Assembly: GCA_013388435.1 (NCBI GenBank)
Contig: JACAFE010000048.1
Location: 1 to 45,102 of the forward strand
DNA length: 45,102 nt
Source: Nitrospirota bacterium
GTDB taxonomy: Bacteria; Nitrospirota; Thermodesulfovibrionia; Thermodesulfovibrionales; SM23-35
Direction: 5' to 3'
Position numbers and translations under genes: made by a program. Below are positions 35,327-44,477 of this stretch, piece by piece. The notes beneath the pieces were generated by a model. The model was given only the letters and a program-made list of their open reading frames with translations, did not search any database and was not told the origin of the DNA. How positions within the stretch are numbered: the first letter of the stretch is position 1; each line of letters opens with the position of its first letter.

Positions 35327-35778
35327 TTAAACCAGAAGATTTAAAACAACAGGTGCTTTTGAAGGAAATTAATGATGCCGGGCTTAAGAAAATTGCAGCA
35401 ATAGCAAAACAGGTTTCAATTAAAAAAGGAGAGCCTCTTTTTAAAGAAAAAGAAGATACTAAAGGATTGTGGCTCATTCATTCAGGGAAAATTGAAATTT
35501 CCCGTGTTACGGCAGATGGCTGGAGACAGACACTTGTAGTTTTGCCTGCAGGACATTTTTTTGGAGAACTTTCAATTCTCGAAAACAGAAAACATGTTGC
35601 TTCTGCAGTAGCTCTTGAAGATACTGAATTATTTCTTATACCAAAAGAAGATTTTGAAAAGCTGATTAGCGAAGACTGCGGTCTTGCTCTGAATATTATC
35701 AAACAGATGGCAATAGTTATGAGCAAGAATCTCAGAAGAATGAATGATAAATTCCTTAGTGCATTAATAAGCTATTAG
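35323..35778 (+). CDS. Stand-alone cyclic nucleotide-binding domain protein
   Basis: About 151 residues form one CRP/FNR-type cyclic nucleotide-binding beta-roll: KKGEPLFKEKEDTKGLWLIH, IEISRVTADGWRQTLVVL and the phosphate-binding cassette GHFFGELSILENRKHVASAVA. A helix (LNIIKQMAIVMSKNLRRMN) follows. There is no DNA-binding helix-turn-helix, so it is not a classical transcription factor. The cassette keeps GEL and an arginine, so nucleotide binding is possible. I choose ATG 35323 (MIKPEDL), because AAGGAGG is eight bases upstream; the ATG two codons earlier is too close. Its place between fdhA and fhs suggests a regulatory role in formate metabolism, which is inference. Confidence 0.85.
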   Translation: MIKPEDLKQQVLLKEINDAGLKKIAAIAKQVSIKKGEPLFKEKEDTKGLWLIHSGKIEISRVTADGWRQTLVVLPAGHFFGELSILENRKHVASAVALEDTELFLIPKEDFEKLISEDCGLALNIIKQMAIVMSKNLRRMNDKFLSALISY

Positions 35779-35783
35779 ATTCT

Positions 35784-35847
35784 GTTATCTGTTATTCATT
35801 TTATTAAGTGCATCTGTTTTATTTGAATAACTGATAGCGGATAATTT
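35784..35847. repeat. Imperfect long-armed inverted repeat before fhs
   Basis: GTTATCTGTTATTCA near 35784-35798 pairs, with two mismatched positions, with TGAATAACTGATAGC near 35822-35840, around a loop of about 25 bases. It lies between the cyclic-nucleotide-domain gene and the fhs ribosome-binding site. It may be a weak terminator, a leader structure, or a dispersed repeat remnant; positions are approximate. Confidence 0.3.
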
Positions 35848-35869
35848 TATACAACAGGAGGGAACAAAA

Positions 35870-37633
35870 ATGCCTTTGGATCCAACAAAACATGCAGATT
35901 GGGAAATTGCTGAAGCTGCAGAAGCAAATATGAAAACAGTCTATCAGTTAGCAGATGAACTTGGACTTGAAAAGAAAGAACTACTTCCGCACGGACATTA
36001 TGTGGCAAAACTTGATTTCAAAAATATTCTGAACCGCATGAAAAACAGGCCTGACGCTAAATACATTGATGTAACAGCAATAACGCCCACGCCTTTAGGA
36101 GAAGGAAAATCAACAACAACTATGGGACTGACACAGGGACTTGGTAAAAGAGGGAAAAAAGTCATAGCAGCAATACGTCAGCCGTCAGGCGGTCCAACCA
36201 TGAACATTAAAGGTTCAGCAGCAGGTGGAGGACTTTCACAGTGTATTCCGCTTACCCCTTTTTCTCTCGGACTTACGGGTGATATTAATGCAATTATGAA
36301 CGCACACAATCTTGCAATGGTTGCGCTTACTTCACGAATGCAGCATGAATTCAATTATTCTGACGAACAACTTTCAAAACGTAAACTCAGAAGATTGAGC
36401 ATTGATCCACGCAATGTGGAAATGAAATGGATAATGGATTTTTGCGCACAGGCACTAAGGGAGATAATAATCGGTATTGGCACTAAAAACGATGGATTCA
36501 TGATGAAATCAGGATTTGCAATTGCTGTATCTTCAGAAATTATGGCAATACTTGCAGTTTCAAAAGATCTTAAAGATATGCGTGAAAGAATGGGAAGAAT
36601 AGTTGTTGCATACGATAGAACAGGAAATCCTATTACAACTGAAGACCTTGAAGTCGCAGGAGCAATGACTGCATGGATGGTAGAAGCAATAAATCCAAAT
36701 CTTATGCAGACAATAGAAGGTCAACCAGTTCTTGTTCATGCAGGACCATTTGCGAATATTGCAATCGGACAATCCTCAATTATCGCAGATAGAGTCGGGC
36801 TTAAACTTTCTGAATACCATATAACTGAATCAGGCTTTGGAGCTGACATAGGTTTTGAAAAATTCTGGAATCTTAAATGCAGATTTTCTGGATTAAAGCC
36901 TAATGCCGCTGTTATAGTTGCAACTATTAGAGCATTAAAATGTCATGGCGGAGGACCTATTCCGATTCCAGGAAGACCCATGCCTGAAGAATATAAACAT
37001 GAAAATGTTGAATGGGTTGAAAAAGGCTGTGCAAATCTTGTCCATCATATCAATACAATTAAAAAAGCAGGAATAAATCCAGTTGTTTGTATAAATGCTT
37101 TTCATACCGATACAGAGAATGAAATAAAAACAGTTAGAAAGATTGCAGAATCTGCAGGAGCAAGGGTTGCTCTTTCAAAGCACTGGCAGTATGGAGGTGA
37201 AGGTGCTCTGGAACTTGCTGATGCAGTTATTGATGCATGTAATGAACCAAATGATTTTAAATATTTATATGAGCTTTCCACACCTTTAAAAGAACGTATA
37301 GAAAAAATAGCAAAAGAAGTCTATGGAGCTGATGGAGTTGAATATTCTCCCGAGGCACTTGTAAAAATGCAGAAATTAGAAGAAGACCCTGAAATGTCTA
37401 AACTTGGGACATGCATGGTTAAAACACATCTAAGTCTTTCTGATAACCCAAATATAAAAGGCGTTCCTAAAAACTGGAAACTTTTTATCAGAGATATACT
37501 TATTTATAAAGGTGCAGGTTTTGTAGTTCCTGTTGCAGGCGCTATTAAACTTATGCCCGGAACAGCTTCAGACCCGGCATTCAGGAGAATCGATGTAGAT
37601 GTGGAAACAGGAAAGGTAAAAGGACTTTTTTAG
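35870..37633 (+). CDS. fhs: Formate-tetrahydrofolate ligase
   Basis: This 587-residue enzyme joins formate to THF with ATP, giving 10-formyl-THF. It has [20 protein letters not shown] (P-loop), [36 protein letters not shown] and [16 protein letters not shown]. The C-terminal half has [29 protein letters not shown] and [18 protein letters not shown]. An AGGAGG ribosome-binding site sits nine bases upstream. Following formate dehydrogenase, it completes the first two steps of the methyl branch of the Wood-Ljungdahl pathway, or formate assimilation in general. A long inverted repeat follows the stop. Confidence 0.97.
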   Translation: MPLDPTKHADWEIAEAAEANMKTVYQLADELGLEKKELLPHGHYVAKLDFKNILNRMKNRPDAKYIDVTAITPTPLGEGKSTTTMGLTQGLGKRGKKVIAAIRQPSGGPTMNIKGSAAGGGLSQCIPLTPFSLGLTGDINAIMNAHNLAMVALTSRMQHEFNYSDEQLSKRKLRRLSIDPRNVEMKWIMDFCAQALREIIIGIGTKNDGFMMKSGFAIAVSSEIMAILAVSKDLKDMRERMGRIVVAYDRTGNPITTEDLEVAGAMTAWMVEAINPNLMQTIEGQPVLVHAGPFANIAIGQSSIIADRVGLKLSEYHITESGFGADIGFEKFWNLKCRFSGLKPNAAVIVATIRALKCHGGGPIPIPGRPMPEEYKHENVEWVEKGCANLVHHINTIKKAGINPVVCINAFHTDTENEIKTVRKIAESAGARVALSKHWQYGGEGALELADAVIDACNEPNDFKYLYELSTPLKERIEKIAKEVYGADGVEYSPEALVKMQKLEEDPEMSKLGTCMVKTHLSLSDNPNIKGVPKNWKLFIRDILIYKGAGFVVPVAGAIKLMPGTASDPAFRRIDVDVETGKVKGLF

Positions 37634-37645
37634 TTTTATCAAATT

Positions 37646-37717
37646 AAAACGCCTGTCTTACTATTTTAAATATAGCTATGCTATATTTATTACATTAATA
37701 TTAAAGACAGGCGTTTT
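37646..37717 (+). terminator. Long-range inverted repeat after fhs
   Basis: The 14-base arms AAAACGCCTGTCTT (37646-37659) and AAGACAGGCGTTTT (37704-37717) are perfectly complementary. They enclose a second perfect hairpin, AAATATAGC (37668-37676) and GCTATATTT (37680-37688). The outer arm ends in TTTTATATTT. It probably terminates fhs transcripts as a branched structure, only 12 bases before the next gene's start. Confidence 0.65.
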
Positions 37718-37729
37718 ATATTTAAGCCA

Positions 37730-38662
37730 ATGAAAAAAGTTGGATTCATATATGATGATATTTTTTTAAAGCATGAAATGCCTTCAGGACATCCTGAATC
37801 ATCAAAGAGACTTGTCCGGATTGTTGAAACTCTCAGGAATTCTGATATATGGGAAAAGCTTATTCATATGAAACCAGAAAAAGCAACCGAAGAAGACATT
37901 CTTGCAGTACATACAAAATCTTATTACGATACATTGAAAAATTTTAGAGGATACTTTGATTCTGATACTTACATATCAGAAAATTCTTTCGAGGTAGCCC
38001 ATTATGCCGCGGGCGCAGTTATTAAAGCAATTAATTTATGTAAAAAAGGCGAACTGAACAATGCTTTTTGTGCAGTCAGACCACCCGGACATCACGCTGA
38101 AGCAAACAAAGCAATGGGTTTCTGCATTTTTAATAACGTTGCAATTGGAGCCCGCTACGCACAAAAAATTGGATACCAAAAGGTATTCATTATAGATTTT
38201 GATGTACATCATGGTAACGGTACCCAACATATTTTTGAAGAAGATGAAACTGTTTTTTATTTCAGCACACATCAATATCCTCATTATCCTGGAACTGGAA
38301 GAGATATAGAAAGAGGCAAAGGAAAAGGCGAAGGAACAACATACAATGTTGCAATGCATGCAGGTTCGGGTGACAAAGATTATTATTATGTATATCGCGA
38401 CATTTTACCAGGACTTGTGAAAAAATTTAGACCTGATATAATACTTGTATCAGCAGGCTATGATATAAATGCATCTGATCCTTTATCTAATATTTATATA
38501 ACCGGTGAAGGCATGAGAAATATAATACGTGGAATACTTTTACGTTCCACAACAACATATCTGCCTTCAATGCCTTATGTTTTTGTACTTGAAGGCGGAT
38601 ATGACCTTGACTCACTCAGCAAGTCAGTTTATATAACAATAAAGGAACTTTTAGAAGATTAG
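37730..38662 (+). CDS. Histone deacetylase-family (AcuC-type) amidohydrolase
   Basis: This 310-residue zinc hydrolase has PESSKRLVRIVETL, the HH dyad in RPPGHHAEANKAMGFC, the metal-binding DFDVHHGNGTQHIF (Asp and His), the second aspartate in SAGYDINASDPL and the tyrosine-bearing EGGYDLDSLS. Bacterial members deacetylate lysine residues, polyamines or acetoin-pathway proteins; the substrate is unknown here. No clear ribosome-binding site precedes ATG 37730. The upstream gene fhs is separated by a terminator, so the gene probably has its own weak promoter. Confidence 0.92.
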   Translation: MKKVGFIYDDIFLKHEMPSGHPESSKRLVRIVETLRNSDIWEKLIHMKPEKATEEDILAVHTKSYYDTLKNFRGYFDSDTYISENSFEVAHYAAGAVIKAINLCKKGELNNAFCAVRPPGHHAEANKAMGFCIFNNVAIGARYAQKIGYQKVFIIDFDVHHGNGTQHIFEEDETVFYFSTHQYPHYPGTGRDIERGKGKGEGTTYNVAMHAGSGDKDYYYVYRDILPGLVKKFRPDIILVSAGYDINASDPLSNIYITGEGMRNIIRGILLRSTTTYLPSMPYVFVLEGGYDLDSLSKSVYITIKELLED

Positions 38663-38736
38663 CAAATAATTTTTATCTTTAATATCCGTTGCAATAATTT
38701 TTAATCACCACTATAATTTGAAATAAAAGAAAAATC

Positions 38737-40056
38737 ATGAATAACAAAAACAGATATAGTTTTATATTAATTATTTTATTACTGATGTTCTGTATTTTTT
38801 CTTTCCAGAATATTTTAGTGGCAGAAACATCCAATGAAAATAGACAAATTATGGTTATTACAATCAATAGTGTAATCAATCCTATATCAGCTGAGTTTAT
38901 ACAAAAAAGCATTGCAAGGGCAAATGACAAAAATTTTGAAGCTCTTGTAATCGAACTTGACACACCTGGTGGACTTGATGCAAGTATGAGAACAATTGTG
39001 AAGGAGATAATTAATAGCAGAGTTCCCGTGATTGTTTATGTTTCACCAAGTGGAAGCAGAGCTGCTTCTGCAGGGGTTTTTATAACTCTTGCTGCTCATA
39101 TAGCTGCAATGTCTCCTGGAACGAATATAGGTGCTGCGCATCCAGTAGGCATTGGTGATAAAATGGATAAAACAATGGCTGAAAAAGCAACTAATGATGC
39201 AGTTGCATATATTAAATCTATTGCTGAACAAAGAGGCAGGAATGCAAAATGGGCAGAGGCCGCTGTAAGAAAAAGCATCTCTTCAACAGAAATAGAAGCT
39301 CTTAATCAAAATGTAATAGATATTATTTCAAAAGATTTAAATACACTTTTAAATGATATTAATGGTAAAAAAGTCAAAACAATTTCCGGGGAAAAAATTC
39401 TTCGCACAAAAGATGGCGTTATTTTTAGACAGGAAGCTGGTTTACGGCATAAGATTTTAAATTTAATATCTGATCCGAATGTGGCTTATATTTTAATGTT
39501 GCTTGGGTTTTACGGTCTGTTTTTTGAACTCACTAATCCCGGGGCAATTTTCCCGGGGGTTTTAGGCGGAATATGTCTGATTCTTGCTTTTTATTCTTTT
39601 CAAACTTTACCTGTGAATTATGCAGGTCTTTTGTTAATTGTACTTGCGATTATTTTTTTCTTGCTTGAAATAAAAATAGTATCACATGGCGTATTGACTA
39701 TTGGTGGTATAATTTCCATGCTTATTGGTTCAATAATGCTGTTTGAATCTCCAGCGCCATTTATGAAGCTATCCTTAGCAATTATTCTACCTTCAGTCAT
39801 TGTTACTACAATTTTTTTTACAGTTATTGTAGGATTATCATATAAAGCTCAAAAACGAAAACCGGTTACTGGAGCAGAAGGACTTAAGGGTTCCGTTGGT
39901 ATAGCAGAAACTGATATTACGAAAAATAGCGGAATGGTGTTGGTTCATGGAGAAATATGGTCAGCATATTCAGATGAACCAATAGCTAAAGGTGAACGGG
40001 TTATAGTAGAATTTGTCTCGGGACTGAAATTAAAAGTCCGCAAACAAGGAGGCTGA
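38737..40056 (+). CDS. NfeD-family membrane serine protease
   Basis: This 439-residue protein has a signal anchor (residues 8-28) and a ClpP/Clp-like protease domain (35-215) with [11 protein letters not shown], the serine motif [14 protein letters not shown] and [12 protein letters not shown] with a lysine downstream. Several membrane helices follow (about 240-375), then an NfeD OB-fold domain (about 380-439: [35 protein letters not shown]). Such proteases (STOPP) cleave partner membrane proteins and are nearly always linked to a slipin gene, as here. The slipin start is 1 bp beyond this stop. Confidence 0.93.
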   Translation: MNNKNRYSFILIILLLMFCIFSFQNILVAETSNENRQIMVITINSVINPISAEFIQKSIARANDKNFEALVIELDTPGGLDASMRTIVKEIINSRVPVIVYVSPSGSRAASAGVFITLAAHIAAMSPGTNIGAAHPVGIGDKMDKTMAEKATNDAVAYIKSIAEQRGRNAKWAEAAVRKSISSTEIEALNQNVIDIISKDLNTLLNDINGKKVKTISGEKILRTKDGVIFRQEAGLRHKILNLISDPNVAYILMLLGFYGLFFELTNPGAIFPGVLGGICLILAFYSFQTLPVNYAGLLLIVLAIIFFLLEIKIVSHGVLTIGGIISMLIGSIMLFESPAPFMKLSLAIILPSVIVTTIFFTVIVGLSYKAQKRKPVTGAEGLKGSVGIAETDITKNSGMVLVHGEIWSAYSDEPIAKGERVIVEFVSGLKLKVRKQGG

Positions 40057-40057
40057 G

Positions 40058-40828
40058 ATGTCAATATTTGCACCATCTTTTATGGGTTTTATTTTTATTA
40101 TTTTCCTGATTGTCTATTTCCTTTCAAGCGCAATAAGAATATTAAGGGAATATGAAAGAGGAGTTGTTTTCAGGCTCGGAAGAATCATACCTGTCAAAGG
40201 TCCGGGTCTTGTGATAATTCTTCCTGTTGTTGATAAATTGGTAAAAGTCAGCCTTCGAACTGTAACTATGGATGTGCCGGCTCAAGATATTATTACAAAG
40301 GACAATATTTCGGTTAAAGTCAATGCTGTTGTATATTTCAGAGTTATGGACCCAATAAAAGCAATAACCGAGGTTGAAGATTATTACTTTGCAACTTCTC
40401 AGATTGCTCAAACAACACTCAGAAGCATTCTTGGACAGAGCCAGCTTGATGATTTACTTGCAAAAAGGGAAGAAATTAATGCAGAACTTCAGAAGGTAAT
40501 TGATTTTCAGACTGAGCCGTGGGGAGTAAAAGTTACAGCAGTTGAAATTAAAAATGTTGATTTGCCAGCTGAGATGTTAAGAGCAATAGCAAAACAAGCA
40601 GAAGCAGAGCGTGAAAGAAGAGCTAAAATCATTCATGCAGAAGGTGAATTTCAGGCAGCGCAAAAACTTACAGAAGCTGCTAATATTATTGCTACCGCGC
40701 CTTCAGCTCTGCAATTAAGATTTTTGCAGACATTGACAGAAATAGCAACCGAGAAAAATTCAACCATAATTTTCCCTGTCCCGATTGATCTGATAAAACC
40801 CTTCATGGAAATGGGGAAAAAAGACTAA
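40058..40828 (+). CDS. Slipin (stomatin/prohibitin-family, SPFH)
   Basis: This 256-residue protein has one N-terminal membrane segment (about 8-25) and an SPFH domain (30-210): [34 protein letters not shown]-like [36 protein letters not shown] and [18 protein letters not shown] charged helix then ends in the conserved [20 protein letters not shown]. Slipins form membrane rings or scaffolds and partner with NfeD proteases. An AAGGAGG ribosome-binding site overlaps the end of the NfeD gene. Confidence 0.94.
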   Translation: MSIFAPSFMGFIFIIFLIVYFLSSAIRILREYERGVVFRLGRIIPVKGPGLVIILPVVDKLVKVSLRTVTMDVPAQDIITKDNISVKVNAVVYFRVMDPIKAITEVEDYYFATSQIAQTTLRSILGQSQLDDLLAKREEINAELQKVIDFQTEPWGVKVTAVEIKNVDLPAEMLRAIAKQAEAERERRAKIIHAEGEFQAAQKLTEAANIIATAPSALQLRFLQTLTEIATEKNSTIIFPVPIDLIKPFMEMGKKD

Positions 40829-40851
40829 AATCTGGAGGTGTGCAAAAATAA

Positions 40852-41529
40852 TTGAAAAACAGGATATGGCTTAAATTAGTTATCCTGATTACAATTATAG
40901 CAGGTTCATCTCTTGTTTTATATCAGACAGGTTTAATTTCATTTTTCCTGAGCAGGGATAAAATTAAACTATTTCTTGAATCATTAGGACCGCTGTCATC
41001 TATTGGTTTTGTACTTCTTCAAGCCTCTCAAGTAATAATTTCACCAATACCCGGGGAAGTCACAGGTTTTATGGGCGGGTTTTTTTTCGGCACAACACCT
41101 GGAATAATTCTCTCTACAATAGGGCTTACTATTGGTTCTTGGATAGCTTTTACACTTTCAAGATATTTAGGAAGACCTTTTGTTGAGAGGTTTGTAAAAA
41201 AAGAAACACTTGATCGTTATGATTATCTTTTACATCATAAAGGAGCTTTTCTTGTTTTCCTGCTTTTTTTAATTCCCGGGTTTCCGAAAGATTATCTTTG
41301 CTATATTCTGGGGCTTGGTCATCTAAGCACCAGAGAATTTCTTATTATAAGTACTGTTGGAAGATTTCTGGGAACTGTTCTCCTTACATTAGGGGGCGAT
41401 TATATACGTCATCATCAGTATTATCGATTTTCAATATTGCTTGGTATCGCTATTATTTTTATTCTTTTTTCGTTAGCATATAAAGACAAAATAGAAAAAT
41501 TATTCAAAAAATATTCTATACATAAATAA
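40852..41529 (+). CDS. VTT-domain (DedA/TVP38-like) membrane protein
   Basis: This 225-residue integral membrane protein has about five to six hydrophobic segments. The VTT core includes SPIPGEVTGFMGGFFFG, GSWIAFTLSRYLGRPFVERF, FLLFLIPGFPKDYLCYILGL and STVGRFLGTVLLTLGGDYI. DedA/VTT proteins help move or flip lipids and support membrane energetics; the substrate is unknown. The start codon is TTG 40852, with GGAGGTG upstream; no ATG fits. It follows the slipin gene by 23 bp and probably belongs to the same transcript. Confidence 0.88.
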   Translation: MKNRIWLKLVILITIIAGSSLVLYQTGLISFFLSRDKIKLFLESLGPLSSIGFVLLQASQVIISPIPGEVTGFMGGFFFGTTPGIILSTIGLTIGSWIAFTLSRYLGRPFVERFVKKETLDRYDYLLHHKGAFLVFLLFLIPGFPKDYLCYILGLGHLSTREFLIISTVGRFLGTVLLTLGGDYIRHHQYYRFSILLGIAIIFILFSLAYKDKIEKLFKKYSIHK

Positions 41530-41572
41530 AAAATAATATCACTAAACTAAAATAAAAATAGGGCACCTAACA

Positions 41573-41629
41573 ATGACTAAATTTATGAAAAAAATAAACT
41601 ATTGGAGGCTGAAGTATAAAAAACAATAA
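41573..41629 (+). CDS. Possible 18-residue leader peptide
   Basis: The frame encodes MTKFMKKINYWRLKYKKQ, rich in lysine and aromatic residues. A GGAGG inside it could serve a downstream start. It has no obvious ribosome-binding site of its own and no family that I know. It may be a leader peptide or coincidence. Confidence 0.2.
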   Translation: MTKFMKKINYWRLKYKKQ

Positions 41630-41862
41630 ACAATTACGGTTATGATGCCCGTTTCGGTTAGCAGCTAAGTCGTTCGTCTATATCATATTACCGCTTGGCG
41701 TTACCGATATGGGATTCATTACAGTTTGACGCTTTTTGTTTAACAAAATTTCCTTTATTAAAGTGAGAGCAAGGGATTGTTATATACGTATTTCAGATAA
41801 GGGAAAGGAGGTGAAACTGCAGTTTTGTATTTTGGTTATAACGTAATAACTACTAAATAAAA

Positions 41863-41880
41863 TTCCTGAATTATCAGGAA
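41863..41880 (+). promoter_or_regulatory. Hairpin just upstream of a ribosome-binding site
   Basis: TTCCTGA (41863-41869), ATTA loop, TCAGGAA (41874-41880) is a perfect 7-bp stem, 9 bases before AGAAGGGGG and 24 bases before the ATG at 41905. There is no T-run, so it is not a terminator. It may shape translation initiation or protect the mRNA 5' region. Confidence 0.4.
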
Positions 41881-41904
41881 CTATTCCAGAAGGGGGTAGA
41901 GAGA

Positions 41905-43185
41905 ATGCAGAACGCAAAAACAATGCAATATGAAAGAACAAGAAGATTTGAAAGAAAACCTTATTCAGAAGTTATAGCTTATTCATTAGGCGTAAAAGAG
42001 GACAAAAAACGTAAGTGGATTGATTTAACTGGCAGGGCAATTAACATCAGCGAAGCAGGCATATGTATTGAAACAGAGTATCCACTAACACCTGGACATA
42101 TGCTGTGGTTTAACAATGGCCTTGACAATAAAGCAGGATTTGTAAGATGGTCAGCTCGATATGATGACAAATTCAGAGCAGGCATCGAACTTGATGGCAA
42201 TAATATAAAGCAACTTGATGAAGCTACAGAGATATTTATAAAAAGACTTGAAGAAATTGAAAAACGCTGTGATAATTCTGACGAAAAACCAGAAGCTATA
42301 ATGTCATCTATTAAAAATGCATTTGATGACATGCTTAATTCCTGCAGATTGTTTGAAATAGCAGTTAATGATGAAGAAATAATCAAAGATGCAAGAATAA
42401 GATTTCGTCAGAAGACTAACAAAATATTTTCAAAAAGCTATTGCATTAATCGTGCAAGAACATGGCCGCAGGGTTATCAGGGAGATTACAAAACTCTTGA
42501 AAGCATATACCGTAATACACCTTTATCCAGTGGGTTTGGATATTACCTTGACTTATATTGTCTTGGCTGGCCATTAGGAAGAGGAGTAAGGAATAGATTG
42601 CAAAAACTTAAGGATATTTTAAAAGAAGAAATATCATACAGACAGAACCCAAAAATTTTAAACATAGCCTGCGGATCATGTCGTGAAGTTTTTGAGCTTG
42701 CAGGTGTTATTGAAAAATCAGGCGCAAAAATAACTTGTATAGATCTTGATGATGATGCTCTTGCATTTGCTGCAAACAGATTATCATTTACAAATATTAG
42801 TCCTGCAATTTCAAATCAAGTAGTTCTGAGAAAATATAATGCCTTAAGAATGTTCGACGATGAGTTAAATATGACAGAGTTCGGGAAACAGGATATAATT
42901 TATAGCATCGGGTTATTTGATTATCTGGATACAGAATTTTTGATAAAATTATTTAGAGCTCTTTATGAATTGCTGAATCAAGGAGGCGTATTAATAATTT
43001 CTTTTAAAGATGCCATGCGTTATCGCTCACAGGAATATCACTGGATTGTTGATTGGGACGGATTTCTTCAGAGGACAGAAGAAGATTTTATGGATATTTT
43101 TTCAAAAGCAAATATTCCAATGCATTATATTTCTGAACAGCGTGAAGAAACTGGCGTTATAGTTTTCTATACGGTAAGAAAATAA
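41905..43185 (+). CDS. PilZ domain fused to SAM methyltransferase-like domain
   Basis: Residues 10-115 form a PilZ domain with the c-di-GMP motif RRFERKPYSE and INISEAGICIE. A helical linker (about 115-235) follows. Residues 245-426 form a class I methyltransferase-like Rossmann domain: ILNIACGSCREVFEL (motif I), ITCIDLDDDALAFA (motif II), DIIYSIGLFDYLD and LLNQGGVLIISF. The start has a good AGAAGGGGG ribosome-binding site. Both halves look intact, so c-di-GMP may control methyl transfer; the acceptor is unknown. The ketosynthase gene begins 1 bp after the stop, so this protein is probably part of that lipid or polyketide locus. Confidence 0.85.
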   Translation: MQNAKTMQYERTRRFERKPYSEVIAYSLGVKEDKKRKWIDLTGRAINISEAGICIETEYPLTPGHMLWFNNGLDNKAGFVRWSARYDDKFRAGIELDGNNIKQLDEATEIFIKRLEEIEKRCDNSDEKPEAIMSSIKNAFDDMLNSCRLFEIAVNDEEIIKDARIRFRQKTNKIFSKSYCINRARTWPQGYQGDYKTLESIYRNTPLSSGFGYYLDLYCLGWPLGRGVRNRLQKLKDILKEEISYRQNPKILNIACGSCREVFELAGVIEKSGAKITCIDLDDDALAFAANRLSFTNISPAISNQVVLRKYNALRMFDDELNMTEFGKQDIIYSIGLFDYLDTEFLIKLFRALYELLNQGGVLIISFKDAMRYRSQEYHWIVDWDGFLQRTEEDFMDIFSKANIPMHYISEQREETGVIVFYTVRK

Positions 43186-43186
43186 T

Positions 43187-44419
43187 ATGAAGAAAAAAGT
43201 GGTAATTACAGGAGTTGGAATACTATCGTCTATTGGCATTGGGAGACAGGCTTTTCGTGAAGCCCTGTTTCAAGGCAGAATTGGTTTTAAGCCAATAACA
43301 CTTTTTGATACTTCAAAATATTCTGTAAAAACAGGAGGTGAGATAACTGATTTTGATCCTTTAGCTTTCTTAGAAAAAAAGGGATTGAGGGAATTAGACA
43401 GAAGCACGCGGTTAGTTTGCTCTGCTGCAAAACTCGCTATTGATGACAGTAAAATAATTATAACTGAATCAAATACCCATTCTATCGGCGTTTCAATTGG
43501 TACAACATTTGGCAGTCTAAAAAGCATTGCGGAATTTGACAGGACAAGTCTTATCGAAGGACCGAGATATGTAAACCCTTCCTTTTTCCCGAACACTGTA
43601 ATAAACTCTCCTGCCAGCAGGATTTCAATAAGATTTAAAATAAAAGGGTTCAACACAACCATATCAACTGGTTGTTGTGCAGGAATAGACGCTATTTCAT
43701 ATGCTTCAGATTTTATAAGCATGGCGAGAGCTGATATTGTTTTTGCAGGAGCAGTTGAAGAGCTTTGCGAGGATACCTTTTTTATATTGCAAACTATGGG
43801 ATGTGTTTCAGGAACAAATGGAGGCAAAGCTCAATGCTGTCCTTTTGATGCCCGGAGGAATGGTATAATTTTTTCAGAAGGTTCAGCAGTGCTTACCCTT
43901 GAAGAAGAAAATCATGCGATACAAAGGAATGCAAATATACTTGGTTATATTTCAGGATATGCTAATGCCTTTGACTATACATCTGATGGTTATTTTAAAT
44001 GCAGTGGCAAAGGGCTCGAAAATGCAATAAGACTTGCATTGAAGGATGCAAAATTAACTACTGAAGATATAGATTGTATTTTTTCTTCAGCAAATTCAAC
44101 AAAAGAACTGGATGTACTTGAGACAGGAGTAATAAAAAACGTTTTTGGTAAAAAGGCGTATGACATTCCTATTACTGCGGTAAAATCAATGCTTGGCGAA
44201 ACATATTCTGCCGGCGGAGCGCTTGCGTGTGCTTCTGCTGTGGAAGCTTTAATTCATAAGACAATTCCACAGACTGTTAATTTTGAGGAAAAAGACCCTG
44301 AATGTGATCTTGATTATGTTACAGAAGGCGTAAGAAAAAAAGACCTTACAAATATTTTGATACTATCAACAGACTTCTATGGCAACAATTCAGTATTAAT
44401 AATAAGCAGGTATGGTTAA
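43187..44419 (+). CDS. Atypical beta-ketoacyl-ACP synthase (His to Asn/Glu)
   Basis: This 410-residue FabF-family protein (TGVGILSSIGIG at the start) retains the nucleophile Cys163 in TISTGCCAGIDAIS and the conserved lysine in AVKSMLGETYSAGG. Both catalytic histidines are replaced: the first, in the usual AHGT motif, by Asn303 (SANSTKELD), the second, usually in KSMTGH, by Glu338. Normal decarboxylative condensation needs these histidines, so it may be a partner subunit (as in KS-alpha/KS-beta pairs), a different acyltransferase, or use altered chemistry. A second ketosynthase begins at 44908, consistent with a pair. Confidence 0.87.
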   Translation: MKKKVVITGVGILSSIGIGRQAFREALFQGRIGFKPITLFDTSKYSVKTGGEITDFDPLAFLEKKGLRELDRSTRLVCSAAKLAIDDSKIIITESNTHSIGVSIGTTFGSLKSIAEFDRTSLIEGPRYVNPSFFPNTVINSPASRISIRFKIKGFNTTISTGCCAGIDAISYASDFISMARADIVFAGAVEELCEDTFFILQTMGCVSGTNGGKAQCCPFDARRNGIIFSEGSAVLTLEEENHAIQRNANILGYISGYANAFDYTSDGYFKCSGKGLENAIRLALKDAKLTTEDIDCIFSSANSTKELDVLETGVIKNVFGKKAYDIPITAVKSMLGETYSAGGALACASAVEALIHKTIPQTVNFEEKDPECDLDYVTEGVRKKDLTNILILSTDFYGNNSVLIISRYG

Positions 44420-44477
44420 CGCATGTATTAAAGTAAAAGGTCTTTTGCTTTTATTAAATAAAAATTGGAGATACTTT

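Larger units (their letters stand above)
41530..41904 (+). promoter_or_regulatory. Long unexplained leader before the PilZ-methyltransferase gene
   Basis: These 375 bases hold no sizeable gene but are not featureless. There is an 18-codon frame (41573-41629), a relatively GC-rich patch (about 41637-41735) with short self-complementary elements, a near-perfect Shine-Dalgarno AAAGGAGGTGA (41804-41814) with no convincing start codon at normal spacing, and a perfect hairpin at 41863-41880 just before the real ribosome-binding site (AGAAGGGGG). I could not match it to a known riboswitch. It may be a regulatory 5' leader or a small RNA locus. Confidence 0.4.

Noticed and set aside
41637-41735. Possible c-di-GMP (GEMM-I) riboswitch before the PilZ gene
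   Set aside because: Only a short GCGTTACCGATATGG stretch recalls the 3' half of the motif; the conserved 5' aptamer core and GAAA tetraloop are absent.
41804-41853. Tiny gene after the perfect AAAGGAGGTGA
   Set aside because: Only CTG or TTG starts giving 9-11 residue frames are available, so I kept it as an unexplained leader element rather than a gene.
44412-44477. Longer N-terminus for the FabZ-type protein
   Set aside because: The extra 22 residues are not family-like and overlap the ketosynthase; the ATG at 44478 has its own GGAG.
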